Below are positions 54,962 through 63,603 of a stretch of DNA of 64,000 bases, one piece after another. A program made the translations under genes and the position numbers. The notes under the pieces were generated by a model that was not told where the DNA came from, ran no database searches, and saw only the letters and a list, made by a program, of their open reading frames with translations. Location: positions 1-64,000 of the forward strand of contig NZ_JAIXHL010000009.1 of the NCBI RefSeq assembly GCF_030145815.1, written 5' to 3'. How positions within the stretch are numbered: the stretch's first letter is position 1; every line of letters starts with the position of its first letter. This DNA comes from Sphingomonas sp. Its GTDB lineage: Bacteria; Pseudomonadota; Alphaproteobacteria; Sphingomonadales; Sphingomonadaceae.

Positions 54962-55355
54962 CGGGAGAGGCCCCCATCCGGCGCGCGACGTCGGCGCGCA
55001 CCGCTTCGGAGAGATCGGGGGTGCTCCCCGCCACCACCGCTTCGGCGACGAGGACGGTGCGGCCTTCGCGCGAGAGCTGGCCCACCGAAGCCTCGACCGC
55101 CTTGAGATAGGCCTGGACCCGCTGGCGGGTTTCCTCGGGACTGCGCCCGGCACGCGCTTCGGCTTCGACGAAGTCGCCCATGATGCCGCTCAGCTGGACG
55201 GTGACGACCTCGCGCTTCTCGAGCGCGAGCAGCTTGTCGGTCGCCCACAGGCCCCAGAGCGTGGAGCCGACCATGCTCACCGCGAGCGCGATAGCGGTCA
55301 GGCTGACGCCGAAGCGACACTTCGGCAGGACGAATGTTGCCAATATGTTCTTCAC
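54948..55355 (-). CDS. trbI: Type-F conjugative transfer protein TrbI
   Basis: A 135-residue inner-membrane protein from GTG 55355, which follows GGAGGAAAG and overlaps the upstream gene stop (GTGA). One N-terminal membrane helix (FGVSLTAIALAVSMVGSTLW) is followed by the TrbI core: TDKLLALEKREVVTVQLSGI and a helical FVEAEARAGRSPEETRQRVQ. In F, TrbI influences pilus retraction and length. Size and position between traC and traW agree with the F-type order. Confidence 0.85.
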   Translation of the reverse strand: MKNILATFVLPKCRFGVSLTAIALAVSMVGSTLWGLWATDKLLALEKREVVTVQLSGIMGDFVEAEARAGRSPEETRQRVQAYLKAVEASVGQLSREGRTVLVAEAVVAGSTPDLSEAVRADVARRMGASPDARR

Positions 55356-55744
55356 GGCCTTTCCTCCCGGAGTCCTTCGTTGACCTCGCACAGGAAGCCG
55401 GGCAGCCGCAGGCAGGCGACCAGCGTGGCGAGGCTGATGAGGCCGAACTTGAGCTCATTGACGAAGCCGACCTGGCGGTCGGGATCGGCGCCGAGGAAGC
55501 GGTCCGCGAAATTGGCGAGCTGCGCGAAGAACAGCTCCACGTCGCCGCCCGAGATCATCAGGAAGAACAGCAGCGGCAGCCCGAGCGTCATCAGGTAGGT
55601 CGTGGCGAGGAAGCCCCCCGCCTTGAGGAGGATATAGCAGGTGTCGGCGGCATGGCCGCGCCAGCCCTTGCCGGGCGGTGGGAGTTCGTCCTCCGCGGCA
55701 AGCTCCTGCGCCGGTTCGGAGGGAGTGACGAGGTGGAGTGACAT
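55352..55744 (-). CDS. Unassigned membrane protein in the transfer operon
   Basis: A 130-residue protein with one or two membrane helices in the middle (TYLMTLGLPLLFFLMISGGD) and a second hydrophobic region near LISLATLVACLRLPGFLC. It lies between traC and trbI, 6 bases after traC and overlapping trbI by 4 bases, so it is a full member of the operon. I do not recognise it as an F protein; it may be a lineage-specific part of the sphingomonad system, in the place where F has small genes such as trbI or traR neighbours. Confidence 0.7.
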   Translation of the reverse strand: MSLHLVTPSEPAQELAAEDELPPPGKGWRGHAADTCYILLKAGGFLATTYLMTLGLPLLFFLMISGGDVELFFAQLANFADRFLGADPDRQVGFVNELKFGLISLATLVACLRLPGFLCEVNEGLREERP

Positions 55745-55750
55745 GGGTTT

Positions 55751-58324
55751 TCAGGTCCTTGCTTGAGGGTGGATTGAGGTGCGGCCCGCGAAGGCGATCC
55801 GCTCGATCGCGTCGGCGAGCTGGTGGCCGCGGGCGATCTCGGCATCGATCGCGGCGAATGTCTGGGGCGAGCTCGAGAACAGCGTCGCCGAATAGTCGTC
55901 GAGCACGAGCCGGCCGATCGCCTCGGTCTCCGGCCCCTTGATGAACACCTCCGAATAGTCGCTGCCCGAGCGCTTGAGGCTGCGGATCAGCGTCTCGGCT
56001 CGGTCGTCCATGTCGAGGCGTTTGCTGGCTTTGAAGTCGGCAATGGTCTCCGGCTTCTGCTGGAGGATCAGCATCCAGTCGCTGTTCTCGAGCGCGGCGG
56101 TCGCCCCGTCCGACTTGTAGTAGTCGTTGAGCGACTGGGTCGCGGTGGCGAGCGCGCCGCCGTACTTGCGGCAGGTGCGGGCGTAGGTCTCGACGAACTC
56201 GCCCATCGAGCCGCCCTTCAGCATCGACCAGGCCTCGTCGATCAGCAGCAGCTTGCGCACTTGGCGGGGCGAGCGGGTCATCGCCTGGCTGGTCATGAAC
56301 ATGATCGCCGAGAGCACGACCGCCCGCAGCTCCTCGCGGCTCGCCAGGTCGGACATCTCGAACACCGTGAAGTCGGCATCGAGGGCGAGGCTCGCCTGGC
56401 CTTCGAAGAAGGCACCATAGGTGCCGCCGGCCATGTAGGGCGCGAGCGCCGTCGCGAGGTCCGCTGCGGCCCCGTTGCCTTGTGCCGCCAGCGCCTCGCC
56501 GACGCCGGTGATCGTCGCCGCGACACCATGCTCGCTCCACACCGCGTTGACCGCGCGGTCGATGAGCCCGCGCTCGGTGTCGCTCAGCTTCTGGCTGTGC
56601 CGCGCCATCTGCCCGACGATGGCCTTGACCATGCCGAAGCAGTCGAGACGATAGTCCTCGTCCTCCTCGGCGCGGGCCGCGTCGATCATGGAGAAGGGGT
56701 TGAGGCAGAAGCCCGCCTTCATCGTGAACTCGACGAAGCGGCCGCCCTGGAGCTTGACCGAATGCTCGAAGCTGCGTCCGTCGTCGATCACCACGACTTG
56801 GGCGCCCGCGCCGCGCAGCGCCGCGCACATCTCCTGCAGCAGCACCGACTTGCCCGAGCCCGACTTGCCGCAGATCGCGACATTGTGGTTGCCGGCGTCG
56901 TTCTCGAACGGCGACCAGAAGAAGGGCTGGCCGCGACGACCGACGAACAGCAGGTGGGGCTGCGCGCTCCCGAGATATTCGCCCTGCATCGGCGCGATGT
57001 TGGCGGCGGTCGTCGACAGCACCGTCTTGAAGCGCTTCAGCCGCTCCATATCGGCGCCGAGCCCGTCGGCGAGCGTCAGCGGCATGGCCGCGAGCAGGCC
57101 CTGGACCTGCAAATATCGCTCGTCGGCGAGATCCCAGCCCGCGGCCTTGTAGATCGACTTGATCGCCCGTTCGTGGCGGTCGCCCGCCCCGAGCGGCGAA
57201 TAGGCCGTGATCCCATAGAACACCCGGACGAGCCGGCGGCCTTCCTGGAGCTCGGCCTGGACGTGCTGCCATTCGGCGGCCTGCTCGCCGATGCGCGGGA
57301 GGAAGCGGGCGCTTCTGGCGCCGGCGAGGCTGGTCGTGCGCATGAACTTAAAGCCGGCCTTGGCGCTCGCCGCTTCCTGGTCGGGATAGACGAGGCACAG
57401 CATGGTCGCGGCCGGACAGGGAAAGCGAAGCTTGTCGGTGAACAGGTCGCCGATGAGTCGCGCGCACTCCCACGGCGCCCAGCGCTGCGGCATGTTGCGA
57501 ACCGCGAAATGCCGCACGTCGAACGCGTCGGGATAGACGGTGCCGATCTCGGGAACGCCGCCTTCGGTCCTGCCGGTCGGGCGGAAGCGCTCGGTGCGCA
57601 AGTGCATCCGGTCCTCGTGCACGACGAGCTCGATGTCGTGGCGGATCGCCTGGGCCGCTATCGGATCGGCGGGATTGTAGGGGGCGGCATCGTCCTGCGG
57701 CGCCGTGGTCGGCGAGGTCAGGTCGTCGAGGATCGCGATGAGCTGCTGCGGTCCCACCTCCGCGACGCCGAGGTTCAGCGACTTCAACATCGCGATGAGC
57801 CCGTCGCGGGTCTGCTTAAGCTCCTCGTTGCTCACGGTCTTCGACGCCGGAACGCCGACCGAGACGATCACCTGGTGGTGCCGCGCATGGAACGGCGCGT
57901 CCGCCGAGCCCGATTCCCAGACGAGGCCATAGAGCCGCTTGGCCCGGTGGCGGGCGATCGCCTCATAGACTCCGCCCTGGACGTAGCGCGGGGCGAACCA
58001 GGGCGCGACAATCCGGCTGATGCGCGGGGACGCGAGGTGCAGCACCTGGAGGCAGGCGCCGGGCGGCAGGCCTTCGGAGAAGAACGCCCCGAGGATCTCG
58101 CCGGTGCGTTCGTCGGCGCCGATCAGCGGCGTCACCGAGAGGATGAAGCCCTTGGAGCGCGCGTTGAAATAGAGCCGGCTCGCCGGGTCGAAGACGCGGT
58201 ACGGCAGCCAGTCTGACAGCATGTCGAGCATCAGCGGCGGCCGGCGCTTCTCCGCATGTTCGGCGTCGCCGAGCAGTCCGGTGAGCACGCGGTCCAGAAT
58301 CGTGTTCAGCCGCTCGGCCATCAC
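55751..58324 (-). CDS. traC: Type IV secretion ATPase TraC
   Basis: An 857-residue VirB4-type ATPase that powers pilus assembly. The family N-terminal domain (FILSVTPLIGADERTGEILG) precedes the ATPase core with Walker A CGKSGSGKSVLLQEM (about residue 490), VVVIDDGRSFEHSVKLQGGR and Walker B LLLIDEAWSMLKGG (about 695), then ATATQSLNDYYKS (sensor-like). It sits at the inner membrane on the cytoplasmic side. Its start overlaps the traV stop in an ATGA junction. Length close to F TraC (875). Confidence 0.95.
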   Translation of the reverse strand: MMAERLNTILDRVLTGLLGDAEHAEKRRPPLMLDMLSDWLPYRVFDPASRLYFNARSKGFILSVTPLIGADERTGEILGAFFSEGLPPGACLQVLHLASPRISRIVAPWFAPRYVQGGVYEAIARHRAKRLYGLVWESGSADAPFHARHHQVIVSVGVPASKTVSNEELKQTRDGLIAMLKSLNLGVAEVGPQQLIAILDDLTSPTTAPQDDAAPYNPADPIAAQAIRHDIELVVHEDRMHLRTERFRPTGRTEGGVPEIGTVYPDAFDVRHFAVRNMPQRWAPWECARLIGDLFTDKLRFPCPAATMLCLVYPDQEAASAKAGFKFMRTTSLAGARSARFLPRIGEQAAEWQHVQAELQEGRRLVRVFYGITAYSPLGAGDRHERAIKSIYKAAGWDLADERYLQVQGLLAAMPLTLADGLGADMERLKRFKTVLSTTAANIAPMQGEYLGSAQPHLLFVGRRGQPFFWSPFENDAGNHNVAICGKSGSGKSVLLQEMCAALRGAGAQVVVIDDGRSFEHSVKLQGGRFVEFTMKAGFCLNPFSMIDAARAEEDEDYRLDCFGMVKAIVGQMARHSQKLSDTERGLIDRAVNAVWSEHGVAATITGVGEALAAQGNGAAADLATALAPYMAGGTYGAFFEGQASLALDADFTVFEMSDLASREELRAVVLSAIMFMTSQAMTRSPRQVRKLLLIDEAWSMLKGGSMGEFVETYARTCRKYGGALATATQSLNDYYKSDGATAALENSDWMLILQQKPETIADFKASKRLDMDDRAETLIRSLKRSGSDYSEVFIKGPETEAIGRLVLDDYSATLFSSSPQTFAAIDAEIARGHQLADAIERIAFAGRTSIHPQART

Positions 58325-59073
58325 TTGGGTTCCTTGTCGGCTTGCGCGGGGGCGGAGGTCTTGCCGGCATCGGCGTCCTTTGGGGCCTTGGCGGCTTCGA
58401 TCGCCTCGATGCTCGGGAACGTCAGCGGCGCATCGCCGCCAGGCCGAGGGGTCCGATCATGCAGGGGGGCAGACATGTCGAACCCCTCGACCGCCGGTGC
58501 CTTGGCACCGGCTACGGCCTCGCGCGCCGTGGAGGGGAGGACCAGCGGCGAGGCGACGGGAGAATCCTGGATGGGCGGTGTTGTCGGCGAGAAGGGCGAG
58601 CCGAGGTCGGTGTCGGGCTCCTGCGTGGCGGCGGCGGGCGCCTCCTGGGCGGCCCTGAGTTGCCGGCCGAGCTGGCGCATTAGCGGCGGCGCGGCGTCTT
58701 CGCCGGGCTTGCGGCGCAGCTCCGCGGCCCAGCGCGGGTTTTCGACGACCGCCCAGGCGACGGCCTCGTCGTGAAGCGTTCCGGCTTTGTCGACATGGGC
58801 CGGGAACACGATCCGCAGCGTGCGTTCGGAGGTCCGGCCGGTGTCGCCGGCCGCAACCCCGGCCCGGACCCGAGCGAGCTCCGACGAGGATCGACCATCC
58901 TCGATTGCCGCGGTCGCACCGGCGTCGATCACTTGGCTGGGCGCACAGCCGCCCTTGGGCGCGCGGCAGCTGAAATCGCCCTGGATGTTGGTGCCAAACG
59001 TGGTGCAGCCGCTCAGCGCCGCCGCGAGGCCGGCGCAGACGATAAGGCGCGTGCGAGAGGGCATGTGGGTCAT
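58321..59073 (-). CDS. traV: Type IV conjugative transfer lipoprotein TraV
   Basis: A 250-residue outer-membrane lipoprotein from ATG 59073; the ATGA overlap with dsbC supports this start, though ATG 59064 is possible. The lipobox is LSGC in AGLAAALSGCTTFGTNI, followed by the TraV signature GDFSCRAPKGGCAPSQVIDA with two Cys. It forms the outer-membrane ring with TraK and TraB. The rest is Pro/Ala-rich, probably disordered, and the protein is longer than F TraV (171). Confidence 0.9.
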   Translation of the reverse strand: MTHMPSRTRLIVCAGLAAALSGCTTFGTNIQGDFSCRAPKGGCAPSQVIDAGATAAIEDGRSSSELARVRAGVAAGDTGRTSERTLRIVFPAHVDKAGTLHDEAVAWAVVENPRWAAELRRKPGEDAAPPLMRQLGRQLRAAQEAPAAATQEPDTDLGSPFSPTTPPIQDSPVASPLVLPSTAREAVAGAKAPAVEGFDMSAPLHDRTPRPGGDAPLTFPSIEAIEAAKAPKDADAGKTSAPAQADKEPK

Positions 59074-59948
59074 CCTTTGCTGGTCTGGCGGGGAGCGGCG
59101 CGGAGGAACGCGCGCAGCGCGGCCGCGGGGCGATAGCCTTCGAGCACGGCGCCGTCGGACGGACGCACGATGACCGGCGTCCCTCCGAAGCCGTGCGCCT
59201 TGGCAAAGGCTTCGTTGGCGTCGAGGCCGGTCGTGTCGCAGGGCTTGGGATTGGCGAGTGCCAGGCCCGAATAGGCCATGCGCAGCGACATCTCCGGCCG
59301 GGGCGAACAGAGCACCTGCTCGGCGACCTGGCGGCTTTCCGCGCCGAAGATCGAGATCGGGCGTTCCTCGACGCGCGCGCCGATCGCCTTCAGCTCGCCC
59401 TCGAGCTTCTTGCAGTAGCTGCAGTTGAAGTCGGAGAATACGACCACCTTCGGCCCGTCGGCCGGGCCCCAGGTGATCGCCCCGTTCGCCGGGAGCCCGG
59501 TGAGCGAGACCCGCGCCGGGACGCTGGGTCGCTGCTGCGGCGGCTCGTCGTCTCCGGCCTCGCGGCGTGCTGCGCCGGCCATCAGCAGATCCGGATTGAG
59601 CGCCAGCAGCCGCGCGGCGGTCAGGTCCTGGCGCGCCTCCATGTCGTAGATGCGGCCGATCACGAGATACTTCGCCGCCCGGTCGACGTAGAAGAGCGTC
59701 GATTTCGAGGCGACCTCGCACAGGCCGCCGAGCCCGGAGCAGTCGATCGCATCGATCGGCGTCTTCGGAAGCCTGAGCTTGAGCGCTGCGCGAACCGTGG
59801 CGGTGTCGGGAGCAGCCGTCGGCGCGGCGAGGCTGGCAACGCCCCAGCCGGTGGCGGCGGATACCGCGATGACGGCGGCGAGTCCGGCGGCCGGACGCAG
59901 CCAGCGGCGGGCCGTCTTGTCGGGTGCTTCGATCGCGTCGGGGGTCAT
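59070..59948 (-). CDS. dsbC: DsbC-family thiol:disulfide interchange protein
   Basis: A 292-residue periplasmic disulfide isomerase from ATG 59948, overlapping the traB stop (ATGA). It has an N-terminal membrane anchor (GLAAVIAVSAATGWGVASLA), a DsbC-like dimerisation domain (CEVASKSTLFYVDRAAKYLV) and a thioredoxin-like domain with the active site NCSYCKKLEGEL (about residue 177), cis-Pro in GFGGTPVIV. It probably folds Cys-rich TraN, TraU and TraH. A reading frame joins it without a stop to the 5' part of traB because of a frameshift there, but the two are separate genes. Confidence 0.9.
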   Translation of the reverse strand: MTPDAIEAPDKTARRWLRPAAGLAAVIAVSAATGWGVASLAAPTAAPDTATVRAALKLRLPKTPIDAIDCSGLGGLCEVASKSTLFYVDRAAKYLVIGRIYDMEARQDLTAARLLALNPDLLMAGAARREAGDDEPPQQRPSVPARVSLTGLPANGAITWGPADGPKVVVFSDFNCSYCKKLEGELKAIGARVEERPISIFGAESRQVAEQVLCSPRPEMSLRMAYSGLALANPKPCDTTGLDANEAFAKAHGFGGTPVIVRPSDGAVLEGYRPAAALRAFLRAAPRQTSKG

Positions 59949-61277
59949 TGGGAGTTCCTCACGTAGACGCCGTCGAGGAACACGATCTCGACATCGATGC
60001 CGGTCGGCATCTCGACGACGGGTTGGTACTGTTCGGCGCGCTCGATCAGATACTTGCTGACCGTATCGGCGGCGTCGGCGGCGCCCTGGCCGAGCCCGCC
60101 GATCAGAATGTCGCCGGGCGAGAGCTGGCCGCGCGTGCCGTCGGGGTTTGTGGCGATGCCGGAGAACAGGCTGTTGGCGTTGGCCGAGAAGCCGCGGCCG
60201 AACCCCCCCGATGATCCCGGCGAGCAGCGCCTGGCTGACGAGGCTGCCTTCGCGGCTGACAACCCGCCCGCGCACGCCGGACTTGCCGGCGAAGCTGATG
60301 AAGCCCTTGACCTCGCTCACCGCCACTCGGCCGCCGGGCTGGTCGCAGGTCATGCGGGCCAGCTTCACATAGACCTTCTCCGAGGAGAGGTCGCCGCGCG
60401 CCGCGCCGTTGACCACGCAGCCCTGGATGCGGGTGGTGAGCACCTTGCCGTTCTGCATCACCGACCGTGCAGGGCCGGTGATCCTCAGCACGACCGGCAG
60501 CGGATCGGTCTGGCTGGCGACGCCCGCGGAAGCGTCGACGCCGACGATCACCCGGGCCGGGGCATAGGAATTGGGCGGAAGGTAATCGGGCGAGTCCTCC
60601 ACGACGACCGGCGGCGCCTCCGGGCGTGCCGCGCGAAGGCCGGTCGTCCCGGCCTTCTCGCTGGCGAAGCTCAGCAGCTTCACCTCGCCGGGTGACGGGA
60701 TCATCGGGTCCGGGCCAGCGACCGTGCCGGGCTGCGGCGACGACGCCGTACGGCCGCGCGCATCATAGCCGCCCGCCTGCGGTCCGTAGGCTGGGGCCGG
60801 CGCTGCCGGCGCGGGCGCGGCAGCCTGGGCGGCGAGCCGCGACTTGAGGTCCGCGTTCTCGGCCGAGATCGCATCGATCGCCGCCTGCCCGTCGACGCGC
60901 ATGGCCTGGTTTTCGGCCTTGAGCGCGGCGAGCTGCGCCTCGACCTCGCTGCGCGGGACGGCGGATTCCCGAAGGGCCTTCTGCTCGCGCGTCACCGCGT
61001 CGAGCCGGTTGCCGTAGCTGGCGACGAACTCGCGCTGCGACAGGTCGCGGTTCACGAGACCGGCAGTATCGATGGTTGTCGCCGCCTGGGGGTCGCTGGA
61101 CGCGCCGTCCTCGTCGCCACCGAGGATGAACCAGCTGCCGCCGACGAGCGCGATCGCGCCGATCCCGCCGAGCAGCAGCCTCTGCCGGCGCGCAGTGCGG
61201 GCGTTGAGGCCGGCCACTTCGGACGGCGCGGCGGGCTCGGCCTGCAGCGGAGCGGGATTCTGGCTGGTGTCAGTCAT
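59945..61277 (-). CDS. traB: Conjugal transfer pilus assembly protein TraB, apparently frameshifted
   Basis: VirB10-like scaffold spanning both membranes. From ATG 61277 it has a cytoplasmic N-terminus, one membrane helix (LLLGGIGAIALVGGSWFIL), a coiled coil and Pro-rich linker, and a beta-barrel domain (PARVIVGVDASAGVASQTDP, GCVVNGAARGDLSSEKVYVK). At SLVSQALLAGIIGG the frame is lost in a run of seven C on the plus strand (60203-60209); one base fewer restores FGRGFSANANSLFSGIATNP up to VVEMPTGIDVEIVFLDGVYV. Joined length is about 443 residues. Either a sequencing error in the homopolymer or a real mutation that abolishes conjugation. Confidence 0.88.
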
Positions 61278-62031
61278 GGCTGCTCTCCCCGTTGGCGCCG
61301 ACCACGAAGGCCGTCGTGCTGGAGCCGGGCTCGAGCGTCGGGGTGACGATCGAGACGGCGAGGGTGTCGCGGGGCGCGAGGTCGCGCTCGGCGAGGGTGA
61401 TGGACTTGCGCCCGCGGTTGGTGATCCGGACGACCTTGCCGGCGAGGCTCGCGCCGCGGTATTCGGCGACCAGCTGGATCTCGAGGTCGCCGGCGCGAGC
61501 GGGCAAGTCGGTCGCCTGCCGCACCTCGAAGCCGTCGATCGTCCGATCGTTGGCCATCGCCTGCACGAGGCGAACGGCGCTTACGCCAAGCGGAGTTTCG
61601 CTCTCCCATTCCGCGGCCTGGTTGGTGGCGATCGCGGGGTTGGTGATGAACACCTGCGCCGCCGGGATCGGCTCGACCCGGCACGAGACTTTGTAGACGA
61701 AGCCCTTCCTGGTCGTCGCAAAGAAGCTGATCGACCCGGCCGCGTAGGTCTCGGGCACGGAGACGTAGATATCGCCGCGAATGGGTTCGTTAGTGACGGC
61801 AAAGTCGTTGTACGGCGTGCCGGTCGACATCTTCGACACGCTCGCAAACTGGTCGCCGACGAGCGCGAAGCGGGTGAGCTCGCGAGCCGAGACCGAGCAC
61901 TCGACGCCGGCGCCGTCCGCCGCCTGCTTGAACTGGTCGGCCGCATGCGCCGGCAAGCTCGTGAGCGCGAGCATCGCGGTCAGGGCGGGCAGCGCCGCAC
62001 GCGCAAGCCTCCTGCGTTGGTAAGCCATCAC
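61270..62031 (-). CDS. traK: Conjugal transfer protein TraK
   Basis: A 253-residue secretin-like periplasmic protein (VirB9-like role) with signal peptide ALPALTAMLALTSLPAHAAD. The TraK core is seen in LTRFALVGDQFASVSKMSTG and FFATTRKGFVYKVSCRVEPI; the C-terminal half has a strand-rich domain (VVRITNRGRKSITLAERDLA). It forms the outer-membrane core with TraV and TraB. The start overlaps the traE stop and the stop overlaps the traB start by 8 bases. Size as in F (242). Confidence 0.93.
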   Translation of the reverse strand: MMAYQRRRLARAALPALTAMLALTSLPAHAADQFKQAADGAGVECSVSARELTRFALVGDQFASVSKMSTGTPYNDFAVTNEPIRGDIYVSVPETYAAGSISFFATTRKGFVYKVSCRVEPIPAAQVFITNPAIATNQAAEWESETPLGVSAVRLVQAMANDRTIDGFEVRQATDLPARAGDLEIQLVAEYRGASLAGKVVRITNRGRKSITLAERDLAPRDTLAVSIVTPTLEPGSSTTAFVVGANGESSHD

Positions 62032-62600
62032 TGGGCCTCCTTGGATTTGTCCTGGGGTGGCAGCTGGACGAAGCCCGAGAGCGCGAGCCGCAGCCCCCGG
62101 TAGGTCCAGCTGAAGCGGAACCGGCGCTCTTCGCTGGCGATGACCTGCGCGCCGACGAAGGTCTTGAGCGTGCCCGTGACTTCGGACGAGAGAGCTTTCG
62201 GATCGACGGTCATCGTCCGGATGACGAATGCTTGGGTCACGTCAGAGCCGCGCTGCTCTTCGACAATGCGGACGAGCTCTGCCTTGAGGCGGCCGTGGCT
62301 GGCCGGATCGGCCAGCTTCAGGATCTCGCTCATCCAATAATCGAGACCCTCGGGGCTGCGGTTCAGGAGGACGAGCGCGGTGTCGCGGGTGACGAGCTCA
62401 AGATAGTCGGCCTCGACCCCGGCGCTGCTCACGGTGAGCTGCTTCGGCAGCGTCGGCAGAAGCACCACCTCGCGGTCGCGGGTCGCGGCGAGGCTTGTCG
62501 CAATGGCGAGCGCGACGGCCAAGCCGGCACTGGTCAACGCGAACAGGTTGCGCTGCCTCAGCAGCGACTGTTGGCGCTCGTGCGAGATGTCGGCGAACAT
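62028..62600 (-). CDS. traE: Conjugal transfer protein TraE
   Basis: A 190-residue inner-membrane protein of the VirB8-like role: a short cytoplasmic N-terminus, one membrane helix (FALTSAGLAVALAIATSLAA) and a periplasmic domain (VELVTRDT-type segment LELVTRDTALVLLNRSPEGL, then RFRFSWTYRGLRLALSGFVQ). The length equals F TraE (188). It is 12 bases after traL and overlaps traK by 4 bases. Confidence 0.92.
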   Translation of the reverse strand: MFADISHERQQSLLRQRNLFALTSAGLAVALAIATSLAATRDREVVLLPTLPKQLTVSSAGVEADYLELVTRDTALVLLNRSPEGLDYWMSEILKLADPASHGRLKAELVRIVEEQRGSDVTQAFVIRTMTVDPKALSSEVTGTLKTFVGAQVIASEERRFRFSWTYRGLRLALSGFVQLPPQDKSKEAQ

Positions 62601-62612
62601 GGGTGTCTCCCC

Positions 62613-62900
62613 TCAACCGGCAAGCAGGCGGCAGTGGGAAGGCGGCGTCGCACGGAGGCCCAGGAATCCGGCCGGCAGATACCAATATGCGGCATGGGTG
62701 AGCCAGGAGCTGGCGCGTCCTGCTTTTGCCTTTCGCAGCGCGAACCAGGCGCCGAAGGCGACAACGATGCCGATGAAGATATGCTGGCTGAGGATGCCCC
62801 AGGTGAATGGGACGATCATCCCGGCGAACTCGTCGATGGTCCAGAAGCCGATGAGCTCCGGATCGTCGAGCCGACGGGGAATGATGTACCGGTCCGCCAT
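62613..62900 (-). CDS. traL: Conjugal transfer protein TraL
   Basis: A 95-residue small inner-membrane protein (VirB3-like) from ATG 62900. The start MADRYIIPRRLDDPELIGFW is the TraL signature, followed by hydrophobic helices (MIVPFTWGILSQHIFIGIVV) and the Pro/Leu-rich C-terminus. It supports TraC at the membrane. It lies between the pilin and traE as in F. Longer versions of the frame reach 63347 but have no start support. Confidence 0.9.
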   Translation of the reverse strand: MADRYIIPRRLDDPELIGFWTIDEFAGMIVPFTWGILSQHIFIGIVVAFGAWFALRKAKAGRASSWLTHAAYWYLPAGFLGLRATPPSHCRLLAG

Positions 62901-62926
62901 GGCGACGCGCCTTCCCGGCCCGACCG

Positions 62927-63256
62927 TCAGATGACCGCGGTCACGACCGAGGTGACGATCGGGACACCCGTGCCCACGCCGATGCCGACGCCGACGGGAA
63001 CCGCGACCTGGCTCAGCGAGAAGCGCCCGGAGGCGAGGCCGATGAGCCCGCCCGCGAGGCTGAGGACGGTGATGATCTTGCCGCCCGAGCCTTCGAGGAA
63101 GTCGGTGAACTTCGTCAGCGCCGGGGTGAAGGTCGTGTCGGCGCCCGCATAGGCGGCTCCGGCCGCGAGCGCGGCGATGGCGACGGGGATGGCAATGTTG
63201 GCGGCTTTGCCGATGCCGCTGGCGCGGGGACGCCGGATGAGGTGGAGAGACTGCAT
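62927..63256 (-). CDS. traA: TraA-like conjugative pilin
   Basis: A 109-residue pilin precursor from ATG 63256 with GGAG upstream. It has a long leader (HLIRRPRASGIGKAANIAIP, AIAALAAGAAYA) and two hydrophobic helices separated by a short polar loop (KIITVLSLAGGLIGLASGRF, then VPVGVGIGVGTGVPIVTSVV), the plan of F-type TraA. Cleavage probably follows AAGAAYAGA. It is the first gene of the transfer operon, so its promoter controls the whole cluster. Confidence 0.87.
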   Translation of the reverse strand: MQSLHLIRRPRASGIGKAANIAIPVAIAALAAGAAYAGADTTFTPALTKFTDFLEGSGGKIITVLSLAGGLIGLASGRFSLSQVAVPVGVGIGVGTGVPIVTSVVTAVI

Positions 63257-63314
63257 GTGAAGCTCCGCTTCGAGGGGTGAACGCAGCGTCCTTTCGTTCG
63301 CTGTGTGTTCCACA

Positions 63315-63328
63315 TGCATCTAGGAAAT
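63315..63328 (-). promoter_or_regulatory. S24-operator-like motif before the transfer operon
   Basis: A 14-base exact copy of TGCATCTAGGAAAT found at the S24 repressor gene. It contains the CTAGGA half-site, followed here by a second near-copy CTATAGGAAA. It has the same orientation relative to the downstream gene in both places. Suggests the S24 protein represses pilin and transfer genes. Confidence 0.55.
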
Positions 63329-63478
63329 GGCTATAGGAAAGCGTCATCCGTCACGTCGGCTTCGTGGCGGACGCATATGGACTAACGTCGGCGATGGCTG
63401 GCGGAGAATCCGCCTGAACGCAGCCACTTAACGAGGGCTCTCTGGCGGAAAGCTCCGTCGCTAACGCCGGAGTACTGC

Positions 63479-63507
63479 GGCGAATCGCCCTCTCGTCTCG
63501 ATTCGCC
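63479..63507. repeat. Perfect 9-bp inverted repeat upstream of HTH gene
   Basis: GGCGAATCG (63479-63487) and CGATTCGCC (63499-63507) with an 11-base spacer. The spacing of about two helical turns suits a dimeric regulator. It may be an operator for the HTH protein encoded 100 bases downstream. Confidence 0.5.
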
Positions 63508-63603
63508 TAGAAACGAGATGTTCCCTATGTGTTCTTTTCGTTTTCCTACAACACGGCTCTCGCGATATGCCTGCGACTCGCTGGATCAATCGAGAGGCCT
63601 GCC

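Larger units (their letters stand above)
63257..63603. other. Control region of the transfer operon and the divergent HTH gene
   Basis: About 350 bases holding promoters in both directions. TGCATCTAGGAAAT (63315-63328) lies about 60 bases before the pilin start and is identical to the edge of the S24 operator at 26453-26466. A perfect inverted repeat, GGCGAATCG (63479-63487) and CGATTCGCC (63499-63507), lies about 100 bases before the HTH gene. I could not choose -10/-35 boxes with confidence. Confidence 0.55.

Noticed and set aside
59070..61277. A single 735-residue TraB-DsbC fusion protein
   Set aside because: The middle 75 residues are nonsense-like, and the correct TraB C-terminus is present in the neighbouring frame after a homopolymer of seven; dsbC has its own ATG overlapping the traB stop.
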